Shown here: piece after piece, positions 25,856 through 33,912 of the stretch
How positions within the stretch are numbered: position 1 is the stretch's first letter
Layout: each line of letters begins with the position of its first letter
From: Antrihabitans stalactiti
GTDB taxonomy: Bacteria; Actinomycetota; Actinomycetes; Mycobacteriales; Mycobacteriaceae
Reading direction: 5' to 3'
DNA: 64,000 nucleotides
Assembly: GCF_012932915.1 (NCBI RefSeq)
Contig: NZ_VCQU01000017.1
Coordinates: 1 to 64,000, forward strand
Made by a program: the position numbers and the translations under genes
Notes under the pieces: model-generated
Told to the model about the DNA's origin: nothing
The model's input: the letters and a program-made list of their open reading frames with translations, nothing else
Databases searched by the model: none

Positions 25856-27214
25856 TCAGGACTTGGGGCGTAATGCGCCGAACAAGCCGTCCTTTTCGTC
25901 GTCCGGTCCCGCAGTGAAGTAGAGCGCGTTGTTGTCGCCCAAGCTCTCCCCGTTGCCGAACAGCAGTGCCCAGATGCCCTCGATCTCGACGTACTTGCCC
26001 TCGTCGTTGCGGACGAAATCCACGAACGTGGCGGTGGCGTCGTCGAATGCCACGATCCGGCCTGCGCCCGCAAAGTTGCCGACGAGGATCTTGCCGCTGA
26101 GCGGTCCGAAGCCTTCGGGAGCGATCGCGACGCCCCATGGTGCGTTCAGGCGGTCCTTGTCGACGAAGGTCCGGACCAATTTGCCTGTGCCGTCGAACTC
26201 CGCCAACTTGCCCTTGCCTGGCAGGTCCTTGGCTGCGGCCTCCTGGTCCTTGTCGAGCGAATCCTCTTCGCCTGCATCGAACTTGCCGGAACCCTTGGCG
26301 TCTTCGGGCTCCATCGTGGTCGCATACGACACGAACACCCGCTCACCGATCGTCGTGATGTTGAACGGTGCCGGGTCGCCAGGCTTGGTCTTCTTGCCCT
26401 TGCTGGGGTCCGCCGGATCGATCAGGTCGCCCGAGGCGAAGGGGTTCGCATAGCCGACAGTGGGGACCAACTTCCAGTCCTTGTCTAACTGGCGGACCTG
26501 GGGGTCCTCGCCGAAGTCGGCTGCAAGTAGCGTTCCGCCGTCACCGGGCGCGATCGCGATGCCGAGGAACGCCATGCCCTGGTCTTTGCCGTTGAACACC
26601 TCCTTCGACGGTCCGTTGTGGCGGACGATCGCTCCGCCCGGAGCCTGCTCGGTCCAGGCCGAGATGGTGCCGGAATCGGTGGCGAAGATGAATCGCGCTG
26701 AGCCGGTGAGGAGTTGGTGCTGACCCTCGAAGTCGACCGGCTGATCGGTGACGACGAACTTGTCCGATGTGATCGGGGCCGGATTGAAGATCACGCCGGT
26801 GGTCTTGCCGATGCTGGCGTCGGACGTGTCGTGGTCCGCGTTGGGGATCGTGACTTCTTTGAGCCCATCTTGGTGCAGCGTGCGAAGTGCCTCGTCGGGC
26901 GACTTGGTGACATCGCCGACGAACTCGAACGACTTGTCGCCGGCTCCGACCCAGAAATGGCCACCCGCGCCCTTGGGTCGAATGGCCAGACCCCAGGCGT
27001 TGACCAGGTCAGGGAAAACGAACTTGGCCTTGTATTCGTCCTTGTTGGCCGCAAAGTTGGTCTGTAGGTAGCTGTTACCGGGCAATGACTCGATCTCGGG
27101 GACCTTGGACTCCGACGACGAGCTGCCGGAATCGCTCGAGCAACCGGTGGCGACGGCGAGTGCAACGCCGACCGCAGTCGTCAGTGCCATAGTCGATCGC
27201 ATCGTTTTCGACAC
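25856..27214 (-). CDS. TIGR03118-family lipoprotein (beta-propeller-like)
   Basis: 452 aa. The signal peptide ends in a lipobox with C25 (VATGC), so the mature protein is probably anchored outside the cytoplasmic membrane. The body contains repeated NHL/propeller-like blocks (NAWGLAIRPKG, APWGVAIAPEGFG, GKILVGNFAGAGRI) as in TIGR03118, a family without known function. It lies between two related Ser/Thr kinases. A possible IdeR box sits 43 bases upstream, pointing to iron control. Confidence 0.8.
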   Translation of the reverse strand: MSKTMRSTMALTTAVGVALAVATGCSSDSGSSSSESKVPEIESLPGNSYLQTNFAANKDEYKAKFVFPDLVNAWGLAIRPKGAGGHFWVGAGDKSFEFVGDVTKSPDEALRTLHQDGLKEVTIPNADHDTSDASIGKTTGVIFNPAPITSDKFVVTDQPVDFEGQHQLLTGSARFIFATDSGTISAWTEQAPGGAIVRHNGPSKEVFNGKDQGMAFLGIAIAPGDGGTLLAADFGEDPQVRQLDKDWKLVPTVGYANPFASGDLIDPADPSKGKKTKPGDPAPFNITTIGERVFVSYATTMEPEDAKGSGKFDAGEEDSLDKDQEAAAKDLPGKGKLAEFDGTGKLVRTFVDKDRLNAPWGVAIAPEGFGPLSGKILVGNFAGAGRIVAFDDATATFVDFVRNDEGKYVEIEGIWALLFGNGESLGDNNALYFTAGPDDEKDGLFGALRPKS

Positions 27215-27256
27215 GCGTAATCTCGCTCTCTGATCTCATATGCAGGACAACCTAAG

Positions 27257-27275
27257 AAAGGTTAGGCGAAACTAA
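27257..27275 (-). promoter_or_regulatory. Putative IdeR/DtxR iron box
   Basis: Read on the minus strand, TTAGTTTCGCCTAACCTTT matches about 15 of 19 positions of the IdeR consensus TTAGGTTAGSCTAACCTAA. It lies 43 bases upstream of the TIGR03118 start. A neighbouring CCTAA completes a second inverted pair with TTAGG (27251-27266). If real, the lipoprotein would be repressed when iron is plentiful. Confidence 0.5.
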
Positions 27276-27342
27276 CGTAGGGTTGCCTCTTATTGCAATA
27301 TCACCGACCGCGGATCGCGCCGGAAACGGCAGACCGGGTCGG

Positions 27343-29157
27343 CTAGCTGCTGACGACCTGCTCGATTCCAGGAGCTAGGACATCGCTCAGGTTCTCCCAC
27401 GGAATGGTCACGACGATGAGCCCCACCGCATGCGGACCGACTTGTCCGTCGGTGAAATGGATCTCCATGCCCGACGGCGTCGGCAGCCAGTTCGCGAAGT
27501 TGGCTTCGGTCGGTTCGATGCCGCCGGTGAAGTAGTCGGCGCCTGCGTCGGTGGTGGGCAGAAGGGTCGCTGCCTCGGTCGAGAGCTTACGCAGGCCGGC
27601 CGCTTTGTCTGCGAACAGCACATCGAGAGTGATGGGCTGCGCGTTGTCGGTGTCGATCACGACGGTGGCGACCAGCGCACTCGGGTGTGCGCCTGGCGGG
27701 ACGGCGTTCCATGAGGTCAGGAGCAGTCCGCCGACGACGTGTTCGCCGATGTGGCTGACTTCGCTGTCGGCACCCGTCAAGGTGAATACCTGGTCGGCAT
27801 TGCTGTCGATCTGATCCTGCAGCGCTGCCCGGATCGATTCGTTGAATTCCTTTGTCACCGCGGCATTTGCGCCCTCGATCTGCGGCAGATCGACGTCGTA
27901 GGTCGAGTTGTTGGGCGTCGTACCCTTCACCTGAATCGACGTTTTCGTGAACGCCGCGGCTGGTTCGACGGCGACGGTCGTCGTCGACGGTGCACTCGAC
28001 TTCGTAGCTGCGCGAGTCGTCGACGTCGCGGCCGCGGTGCTCGAATCCGACGACGAGCGCATTGCGAACGCCACGCCGCCGACGATGAACACCAATACCG
28101 CGGCCGCAGCAATTGCGATCCACATCGGTCGGCGTGATTTCGCGGGCGGAGTGGTAGGCGCGGGCGGTTGCTGCGGCGGCCGAGTTGGCTGCGGCGGTGG
28201 AGTCGGCCGGGGTGGTGGAAGGGTCGGCCTGGGTGGTGGCGTCGGCTGACGGTGCACCATTCGTCGCTGGGTCTGCGGGGGCGGATCGGCGCGGTTGTTC
28301 GTCGGCAACTGAATCGACAGCGCCCGGGCTGCGGCGATCGCCAGGTCGCGGCACGAGTCGTATCGGTGCTGCGGGTTTTTCGCCAATGCCCGCGCGATGA
28401 CCGCGTCGATCTCGGGCGGCAGTTGCGGGCGCACCGTCGTCACTCGAGGGGGCGGCTCCTCGAGATGTGCGGTCACGACGGCGATCATGTTCTTGCGTGG
28501 ATACGGGTGAAACCCGGTCAGCATCTCGTACAGCGTCGCGCCGAGCGCGTAGATGTCGGCACGGTGGTCGACAGCGTGTCCCTGCAGCTGTTCAGGTGCG
28601 GCGTACGCGATGGTGGCAATCACCTCGCCGGCGATCGTGAGTTGCCGAGTCTCTTCCATCGAGCGCGCGATGCCGAAGTCGGAGATCAGGGCTCGTTCGC
28701 CGCTGTCTTCGTCGGGCGCTGCCGTCACCAGGATGTTCGCGGGCTTCACATCTCGATGCAGCATCCCGAACCGATGCGCATGATCGAGCCCTTTGGCCGC
28801 ACCGTGCACGATCGCTACTGCGCGCCCGGGCGACAAGACGTTCGTCCCAGCCGCGACCAGACCCGCCACATCGGTTCCCTCGATGTACTGCATGGCAATC
28901 CAGAGCTGGTCGCCTTCGACGCCACGGTCGTGCACGGCGACGATATTGGGGTGGTGCAGACGTGCCGCGAGATCGGCTTCCCGTTCGAATCGCGTGCGGG
29001 ACATCGTGCTGCTCGAATGCTCACTGTTGAGCAACTTCAGCGCTTCCATCCGCGGTAAGCGTGGGTGCCGGGCGAGGTAGACCGATCCCATCCCGCCGCT
29101 TCCGAGTCGCCGTTCGATGGTGTAACCAGCGAAGGTCGAACCCGGTTCCAGCGTCAC
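27343..29157 (-). CDS. Transmembrane Ser/Thr protein kinase with DUF3298-like sensor domain
   Basis: 604 aa. The kinase domain (about 10-265) has GSGGMG, HRDVKPANI, DFG and APE. A long Pro/Thr/Gln-rich linker (about 285-340), one membrane helix (near 345-368) and a Ser/Thr/Ala-rich stalk follow. The outer domain ends with features of DUF3298 (HPSALVATVVIDTDNAQPI, VGLIVVTIPWENLSDVL), seen in RsiV-like and other cell-envelope sensors. The kinase core is similar to the kinase at 24219, suggesting duplication around the TIGR03118 gene, but the sensor domains differ. Confidence 0.87.
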   Translation of the reverse strand: MTLEPGSTFAGYTIERRLGSGGMGSVYLARHPRLPRMEALKLLNSEHSSSTMSRTRFEREADLAARLHHPNIVAVHDRGVEGDQLWIAMQYIEGTDVAGLVAAGTNVLSPGRAVAIVHGAAKGLDHAHRFGMLHRDVKPANILVTAAPDEDSGERALISDFGIARSMEETRQLTIAGEVIATIAYAAPEQLQGHAVDHRADIYALGATLYEMLTGFHPYPRKNMIAVVTAHLEEPPPRVTTVRPQLPPEIDAVIARALAKNPQHRYDSCRDLAIAAARALSIQLPTNNRADPPPQTQRRMVHRQPTPPPRPTLPPPRPTPPPQPTRPPQQPPAPTTPPAKSRRPMWIAIAAAAVLVFIVGGVAFAMRSSSDSSTAAATSTTRAATKSSAPSTTTVAVEPAAAFTKTSIQVKGTTPNNSTYDVDLPQIEGANAAVTKEFNESIRAALQDQIDSNADQVFTLTGADSEVSHIGEHVVGGLLLTSWNAVPPGAHPSALVATVVIDTDNAQPITLDVLFADKAAGLRKLSTEAATLLPTTDAGADYFTGGIEPTEANFANWLPTPSGMEIHFTDGQVGPHAVGLIVVTIPWENLSDVLAPGIEQVVSS

Positions 29158-29182
29158 TGTTCAGAGAATAGCTTCACCCACC

Positions 29183-29228
29183 CTTGTGAGTCCTTTAGGA
29201 GTCCAGGGACTCCAAAAAGACTCACGAG
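29183..29228. repeat. Family A palindromic repeat, copy 5 (in a divergent promoter region)
   Basis: Left arm CTTGTGAGTCCTTTAGGAGT, loop CCAGGG, right arm ACTCCAAAAAGACTCACGAG. It lies between two genes that diverge (kinase start 29157, oxidoreductase start 29269), the only copy not at a gene end. One stem position is an A-A mismatch. Its position means family A cannot be only a transcription terminator. Confidence 0.9.
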
Positions 29229-29268
29229 GGGTAGCGGGCATACTCGTGGTCGACGAGAGGACATTCGC

Positions 29269-30246
29269 GTGCGCGCAATCCAGGTGACCCGGCTCGATGG
29301 ACCCGAAGCGGTCGAACTTGTCGACATCGACGAGCCGAACGGTGATGGCAAGGTCGTGATCGACGTCTATGCGGCGGGGGTTGCGTTCCCCGATGCCCTG
29401 CAGAGTCGCGGTCTCTACCAGTACAAACCTCCCGTTCCCTTCGTGCCGGGTAGCGAGGTCGCCGGGATTGTGCGATCGGCGCCCGAAGGCGCAGGCGTGT
29501 CAGCCGGCGACCGCGTTGTCGGCCTCACCGCGCTTGGCGGGGGAATGGCAGAAGTTGCTGCGCTGCAACCGGATCTGGTGTTCAAGCTGCCGGACAGCGT
29601 GTCGCTGACCGCTGGAGCTGGCTTGTTGTTCAACGACCTGACCGTTCACTTCGCGTTGCTCCGCCGTGGTCGACTTACGAAGGGTGAGACGGTGCTCGTG
29701 CACGGCGCGGCCGGCGGCATCGGCACGTCGACGCTGCGCCTGGCCGGAGCGCTCGGTGCGTCGCGGACGATCGCAGTGGTCAGCTCGGAAGAGAAGGCCG
29801 AAGTCGCGCGGGCGGCCCGCGCGACCGACGTCGTCCTCGCGGACGGGTTCCTGGCGAAGGTCAAGGAACTGACCGGCGGCAAGGGCGTCGATATCGTCCT
29901 CGACCCGGTCGGCGGCGACCGTTTCACAGACAGCTTGCGTGCCCTCGCGCCTGCGGGACGTCTTCTGGTCGTCGGTTTCACCGGCGGCGAGATCCCGACC
30001 GTCAAGGTCAATCGGTTGCTGCTCAACAACGTCGACGTCGTCGGAGTCGGTTGGGGTGCCTGGTTCATGAGCCACCCCGGCTTCCTCACAGAGCAGTGGA
30101 CGGACTTCGAACCGCTGCTCGCCTCCGGCACACTCGTTGCCCCGGAGCCGGTCACCTACCCGCTCGAAGAAGCTGGTGCGGCCATCGCGTCTCTCGAGAA
30201 CCGGACCGCCAAAGGCAAGGTCGTTCTGACGGTTCGCGAATCCTGA
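29269..30246 (+). CDS. Quinone oxidoreductase-type zinc-free medium-chain dehydrogenase
   Basis: 325 aa from a GTG at 29269 with GAGAGG upstream. It has the MDR layout: a GroES-like N-terminal part (PFVPGSEVAGIVRSAP, GDRVVGL) and a Rossmann motif in VHGAAGGIGTSTLRLAGALGA. No zinc-ligand cysteines are seen, which fits NADPH:quinone reductases. A physiological substrate cannot be named. Its stop is three bases before family A copy 6. Confidence 0.84.
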   Translation: MRAIQVTRLDGPEAVELVDIDEPNGDGKVVIDVYAAGVAFPDALQSRGLYQYKPPVPFVPGSEVAGIVRSAPEGAGVSAGDRVVGLTALGGGMAEVAALQPDLVFKLPDSVSLTAGAGLLFNDLTVHFALLRRGRLTKGETVLVHGAAGGIGTSTLRLAGALGASRTIAVVSSEEKAEVARAARATDVVLADGFLAKVKELTGGKGVDIVLDPVGGDRFTDSLRALAPAGRLLVVGFTGGEIPTVKVNRLLLNNVDVVGVGWGAWFMSHPGFLTEQWTDFEPLLASGTLVAPEPVTYPLEEAGAAIASLENRTAKGKVVLTVRES

Positions 30247-30248
30247 CC

Positions 30249-30294
30249 CTCGTGAGTCTTTTTGGAGTCTCTGGACTCCTAAAAGACTCACAAC
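30249..30294. repeat. Family A palindromic repeat, copy 6
   Basis: Left arm CTCGTGAGTCTTTTTGGAGT, loop CTCTGG (reverse orientation), right arm ACTCCTAAAAGACTCACAAC. It is at a convergent junction. The stop codon of the UvrA-like gene (30290-30288) is inside the right arm. One T-T mismatch is present in the stem. Confidence 0.9.
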
Positions 30295-32717
30295 CGGTTG
30301 GACCTGCGCACGATCCGACCGCCGTCAGGTCCGCCGCCGGGTCCCATTTCTATGACGTGGTCGGCAGCCGCGATCAGCTGGTGTTCGTGCGTGATCACGA
30401 CGACCGTGCCGCCGTCGGTGACGAGCTGTTGCAACACCGATAGCAGCACATCGGTGTCGGCGAGGTGCAGACCTGTCGTGGGTTCGTCGAGGACGTACAG
30501 CGTTGCGGCACTACCCCCGGACCGTAGTTCGGTCGCCATCCGCAGCCGCTGCGCCTCGCCGCCGGACAGCTGCGGCGCGGGTTCGCCGAGATGAAGGTAT
30601 CCGAGGCCGACGCGCTGCAGATCTTCGAGTGCGGACCGGATGGCGTCCTCGCGGTCGAACACGGTCACCGCGCGGTCGACGCTGAGGGCGAGCACATCGG
30701 CGATGGTCAAGCCATGGACCGTCGCCGTCAGGGTCTCCGGGTTGTACCGCAGACCACGGCACGTCGGGCACATCGTTCTCAGATCAGGCAGGTACTGCAG
30801 ATCGATGACCAGCTCGCCGAGCCCGTCGCATGCGGGGCACCGACCGTCCGGTGTGTTGTAGGAGAAGCGGCTCGCGTTCCAATCATGTTCGCGGGCAACG
30901 GGAGACAAAGCGAACAGCGCGCGGATTCGATCGAAGACGCCGTTGTAAGTGGCGGGTGTGGATCGGGAGTTGCGTCCGATCGGTGTGGCATCGACGACCT
31001 TGACGCGTGCGAGCGGGCCCTCGATCTCCACTGCCCCGACGTGCTGTGGAAGCGGCTCGCCGTTCAGCCTGGCAACCAGCGCGGGTACAGCCGACTCCAG
31101 CAACAACACGCTCTTGCCAGCGCCCGACACCCCGGTCACGGCTGTGATCGCGCCCAACGGCAGCGCGAGGTCGACGCCGTGCACGTTGTGGCGCCGCACG
31201 TTTCGTACGGTCACGGACCCTGGCGCCCTAGGTGCGTACGACGCGACGCCACGGACCGTTCGCTCGCCTGAGAGGAATTCGCCTGTCGAACAACTGGATT
31301 CGCGAATCTCGTCCGGCGTGCCGGTCGCGACGATCGAGCCACCGTAGTCACCCGCGCCCGGACCGAGTTCGATGATGTGGTCGCACTCGCGGATCAGGTC
31401 GAGATTGTGATCGACAACGACGACTGTGTGGCCACGAGCCACCATGCGCCGCAACATCTTCACCAGTGCGGCCGTATTGGACGGATGCATGCCGGTGGAC
31501 GGCTCGTCGAGCACGTAGAGCACGCCCGTCGAGTCGTTGACTGTCGCTGCTGCGAGTTGGAGCCGCTGCCGTTCGCCGGTGGACAGCGTCGCTGCGGACC
31601 GACTCAAGGCCAGGTAGCCGACACCCAGTTCCACCAGTGGCTCGCGCAGGCGGACGATGTCGGCGGCTAGGGTGCGTGCGATCTCGGCTTGCGGGCCCGC
31701 CAACGCGCTACCGACCTCGTCGAGAAACGCCTCGACCCCGGCGATGGTGAGATCGCTTGCCTCCGCGACGTTTCGGCCCGCCAACGTGACCGACAACGCC
31801 TGCGGGTTGAGCTTCGTGCCGTGGCACACGGAACAGGTAGTCCGATGCATGAACGGCGCGATCCGGGTTCGGGTCGCGTCGCTGGTCGTCTTCTCCGCCA
31901 GCTTCCGTAAGGCCTCGACCGCGTTGTCGTACGTCGCGTTCATTGCAAAAGGGTTGCCCGCCTTGGAAATCACCGTGATGGGGACGTGCGTCGACGGACC
32001 GTTCAGCACGATGTCGCGCTCGCGTTCGGTAAGTTCGCGGAACGGGACGTCGGTGCGCACGCCGAGTTCCTTCGCCGCCGTTGCGAGAAACGGTCGGCCA
32101 GCGATGCGCCAGGTGACGACTGCGCCGTCGTCGATCGAGATCGTGTCGTCCGGAATCATCGACGACGGATCGATGTCGTCGCGTACGCCGAGACCGCCAC
32201 AGGTGGGGCACGCTCCTTGCGGACTGTTGAACGAGAAGTCGATCGCCGACGGGTTCGGTATCGGCTCGCTGCAGATCGGGCAGGGTTTCGGCAGCTCGGG
32301 AACGTCGAAGTACGACGCGTCGACACCGTGACCGTTCACGCAGTGCCGAACGCCGAGCCGCGAGTACATGAGTCGGAGGCCGTTGAGCAGCTCGGACGCG
32401 GTCCCGACGGTGCTGCGCGGTCCGGGAACGGGTGGGCGCTGCCGCAGGGCGAGCGCCGGCGGAAGGTATTCGACCGAGTCGACTGCAGGCCGCTCGGACT
32501 GGTCGAGTCGGCGGCGGGTGTAGGCAGACAGTCCTTCCAGGTACCGTCGGCTGCCTTCGCCGTAAAGAATTCCCATTGCGAGACTGGATTTTCCGGACCC
32601 GGAGACGCCTGTGATGGCAATCAGTCGGTGCAGGGGGATATCCAGTGAGACGTCCTTGAGGTTGTGCTCGCGCGCGCCGCGCACGCGGATCATCGACCAC
32701 GGCGGCGCTGGGCTCAT
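30288..32717 (-). CDS. UvrA2-type excinuclease-like ABC ATPase
   Basis: 809 aa from ATG 32717; an ATG at 32693 is also possible. There are two ABC modules with Walker A GVSGSGKSS and GVSGAGKSV, signatures LSTGERQRL and LSGGEAQRL, and Walker B VLDEP in each. Zinc-finger cysteine pairs (CPIC, CPTC, CPAC, CPTC) are present. The length is well below the roughly 950 aa of housekeeping UvrA and fits the class II/UvrA2 group, which lacks the UvrB-interacting domain and is often linked to resistance to DNA-damaging compounds. It is divergent from an AlkZ-like gene with 23 bases between starts. Confidence 0.85.
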   Translation of the reverse strand: MSPAPPWSMIRVRGAREHNLKDVSLDIPLHRLIAITGVSGSGKSSLAMGILYGEGSRRYLEGLSAYTRRRLDQSERPAVDSVEYLPPALALRQRPPVPGPRSTVGTASELLNGLRLMYSRLGVRHCVNGHGVDASYFDVPELPKPCPICSEPIPNPSAIDFSFNSPQGACPTCGGLGVRDDIDPSSMIPDDTISIDDGAVVTWRIAGRPFLATAAKELGVRTDVPFRELTERERDIVLNGPSTHVPITVISKAGNPFAMNATYDNAVEALRKLAEKTTSDATRTRIAPFMHRTTCSVCHGTKLNPQALSVTLAGRNVAEASDLTIAGVEAFLDEVGSALAGPQAEIARTLAADIVRLREPLVELGVGYLALSRSAATLSTGERQRLQLAAATVNDSTGVLYVLDEPSTGMHPSNTAALVKMLRRMVARGHTVVVVDHNLDLIRECDHIIELGPGAGDYGGSIVATGTPDEIRESSCSTGEFLSGERTVRGVASYAPRAPGSVTVRNVRRHNVHGVDLALPLGAITAVTGVSGAGKSVLLLESAVPALVARLNGEPLPQHVGAVEIEGPLARVKVVDATPIGRNSRSTPATYNGVFDRIRALFALSPVAREHDWNASRFSYNTPDGRCPACDGLGELVIDLQYLPDLRTMCPTCRGLRYNPETLTATVHGLTIADVLALSVDRAVTVFDREDAIRSALEDLQRVGLGYLHLGEPAPQLSGGEAQRLRMATELRSGGSAATLYVLDEPTTGLHLADTDVLLSVLQQLVTDGGTVVVITHEHQLIAAADHVIEMGPGGGPDGGRIVRRSNRL

Positions 32718-32740
32718 AGGCCGCAATGTTAGCGTCGGCC

Positions 32741-33838
32741 ATGGTCGAGAAGGTGCTGTCGAACCGCACGCTCAACCGAACGCTGCTTGCCCGCCAGCAT
32801 TTGCTGGAGCGGACCGAGCGCAGTGTGCCCGACATGCTCGACCACCTCGTCGGGCTGCAGGCACAAGACGTCCCGCCGCCGTTCGTCGCGTTGTGGAGCC
32901 GCGTCGCCGACTTCGATCCCGAGGTTGTATCAGCCGGGCTCGACGACCGTTCGATGGCACGAATCACTTTGATGCGCGGCACCATTCACCTTGTCACAGC
33001 CGCCGATGCGTTGCGGATCGCACCGCACATCCAGCCACAGCTCGAGAAGATCCCGTTTCGGAAGGGCTTCAACTACGGTGCGACGTTCGGGATGGATCCC
33101 GAGGACGTGCGCGCTCGCAGTGAGGCTCTACTCGGTGACGAGCCGATGACTGCCGCGGACCTCCGTGCGCTCGTTGCTGCCGAATGGCCCGACCGCGAAC
33201 CCGGACCGGTACTGCAAGCGCTGCTGTATCTGCTTCCCGTCCTGCAAACGCCACCTCGCGGCAAGTGGAAATGCAACAACCGCCCGACCTGGTCGCGGAT
33301 CGAAGCGTGGCTGGGGAGTCCGCTGGTACGCGACTACCCGGTGGACGATCTGGTCCTGCGGTACCTGCGCGCGTTCGGTCCGGCGTCGACCATGGACGTT
33401 TCGACGTGGTCCAAACTGACCGGCCTGAAGGAGGTCGTCGAACGTCTCGGTGATCGGGTCCGCACCTATCGAGACGAAGCGGGCAGGATGCTCTACGACG
33501 TCGCCGACGGGCAGTTGGCCGAACCCGACGTGGTTGCGCCCGTTCGGTTTCTGGGTTGGTACGACAACGCGCTCTTGTCGCACAAGGACCGCACTCGAAT
33601 CGTGCCGCCGGACCTGCAGATTCCGCTCGGTTCGCTCGGCGGCCTACCCGCTTCCATGCTCTTGGACGGATACGTAGCAGGCATGTACGACGTCGTCACT
33701 TCGGCCGACACCGCGACCCTTCGCCTCGCGTCGGGACGTCGTTTCTCTCGTCGCGAGGTCGGTGAAATCGAGGCCGAGGCGATGGCTCTGCTGCGATTCC
33801 TGGAGCCCGACAAGACGCCGGTCTTCCTACCGTTGTGA
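32741..33838 (+). CDS. AlkZ-like winged-helix (HTH_42) DNA glycosylase family protein
   Basis: 365 aa from ATG 32741. It belongs to the HTH_42/DUF1006 family, which includes AlkZ and YcaQ. The catalytic QxQ motif is seen at Q40-A-Q42 (GLQAQD). Known members unhook interstrand crosslinks or remove alkylated bases. Its start is 23 bases from that of the UvrA2-type gene, so both probably share one small divergent promoter region. Its stop TGA (33836-33838) lies in family A copy 7. Enzyme activity is inferred from the motif. Confidence 0.8.
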   Translation: MVEKVLSNRTLNRTLLARQHLLERTERSVPDMLDHLVGLQAQDVPPPFVALWSRVADFDPEVVSAGLDDRSMARITLMRGTIHLVTAADALRIAPHIQPQLEKIPFRKGFNYGATFGMDPEDVRARSEALLGDEPMTAADLRALVAAEWPDREPGPVLQALLYLLPVLQTPPRGKWKCNNRPTWSRIEAWLGSPLVRDYPVDDLVLRYLRAFGPASTMDVSTWSKLTGLKEVVERLGDRVRTYRDEAGRMLYDVADGQLAEPDVVAPVRFLGWYDNALLSHKDRTRIVPPDLQIPLGSLGGLPASMLLDGYVAGMYDVVTSADTATLRLASGRRFSRREVGEIEAEAMALLRFLEPDKTPVFLPL

Positions 33839-33877
33839 GTCTTTTTGGAGTCCATAGACTCCTAAAAGACTCACGAC
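33832..33877. repeat. Family A palindromic repeat, copy 7
   Basis: Left arm GTTGTGAGTCTTTTTGGAGT, loop CCATAG, right arm ACTCCTAAAAGACTCACGAC. It lies between tandem genes, overlaps the stop of the AlkZ-like gene and ends 21 bases before the palindrome at the nickel permease start. This is the rightmost family A copy; none is seen in the remaining 30 kb. Confidence 0.9.
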
Positions 33878-33898
33878 CGATTTGGGCCTTCATCTGAT

Positions 33899-33912
33899 CA
33901 CCTGAACAGGTG
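33899..33912. promoter_or_regulatory. Palindrome overlapping the nickel permease start
   Basis: CACCTG-AA-CAGGTG is a perfect 6-2-6 inverted repeat covering the first bases of the proposed GTG start at 33910. It could be an operator for a metal-responsive repressor. The match is not enough to name NikR or Nur. Confidence 0.45.

Noticed and set aside
28168-29058. 296-codon plus-strand frame opposite the second kinase
   Set aside because: Antisense shadow; the codon bias and domain content support the minus-strand kinase.
24219-29157. The two kinase genes as one broken duplicate
   Set aside because: Both frames are full length with intact catalytic motifs and distinct outer domains, so neither is a pseudogene.
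32726-32740. ATG at 32726 as start of the AlkZ-like gene
   Set aside because: It would add only MLASA. The usual family N-terminus begins at the next ATG (32741). The choice does not change the call.
130-33877. CRISPR array made of the 46-bp repeats
   Set aside because: Copies are thousands of bases apart, lie between unrelated genes, have no spacers and no cas genes nearby.
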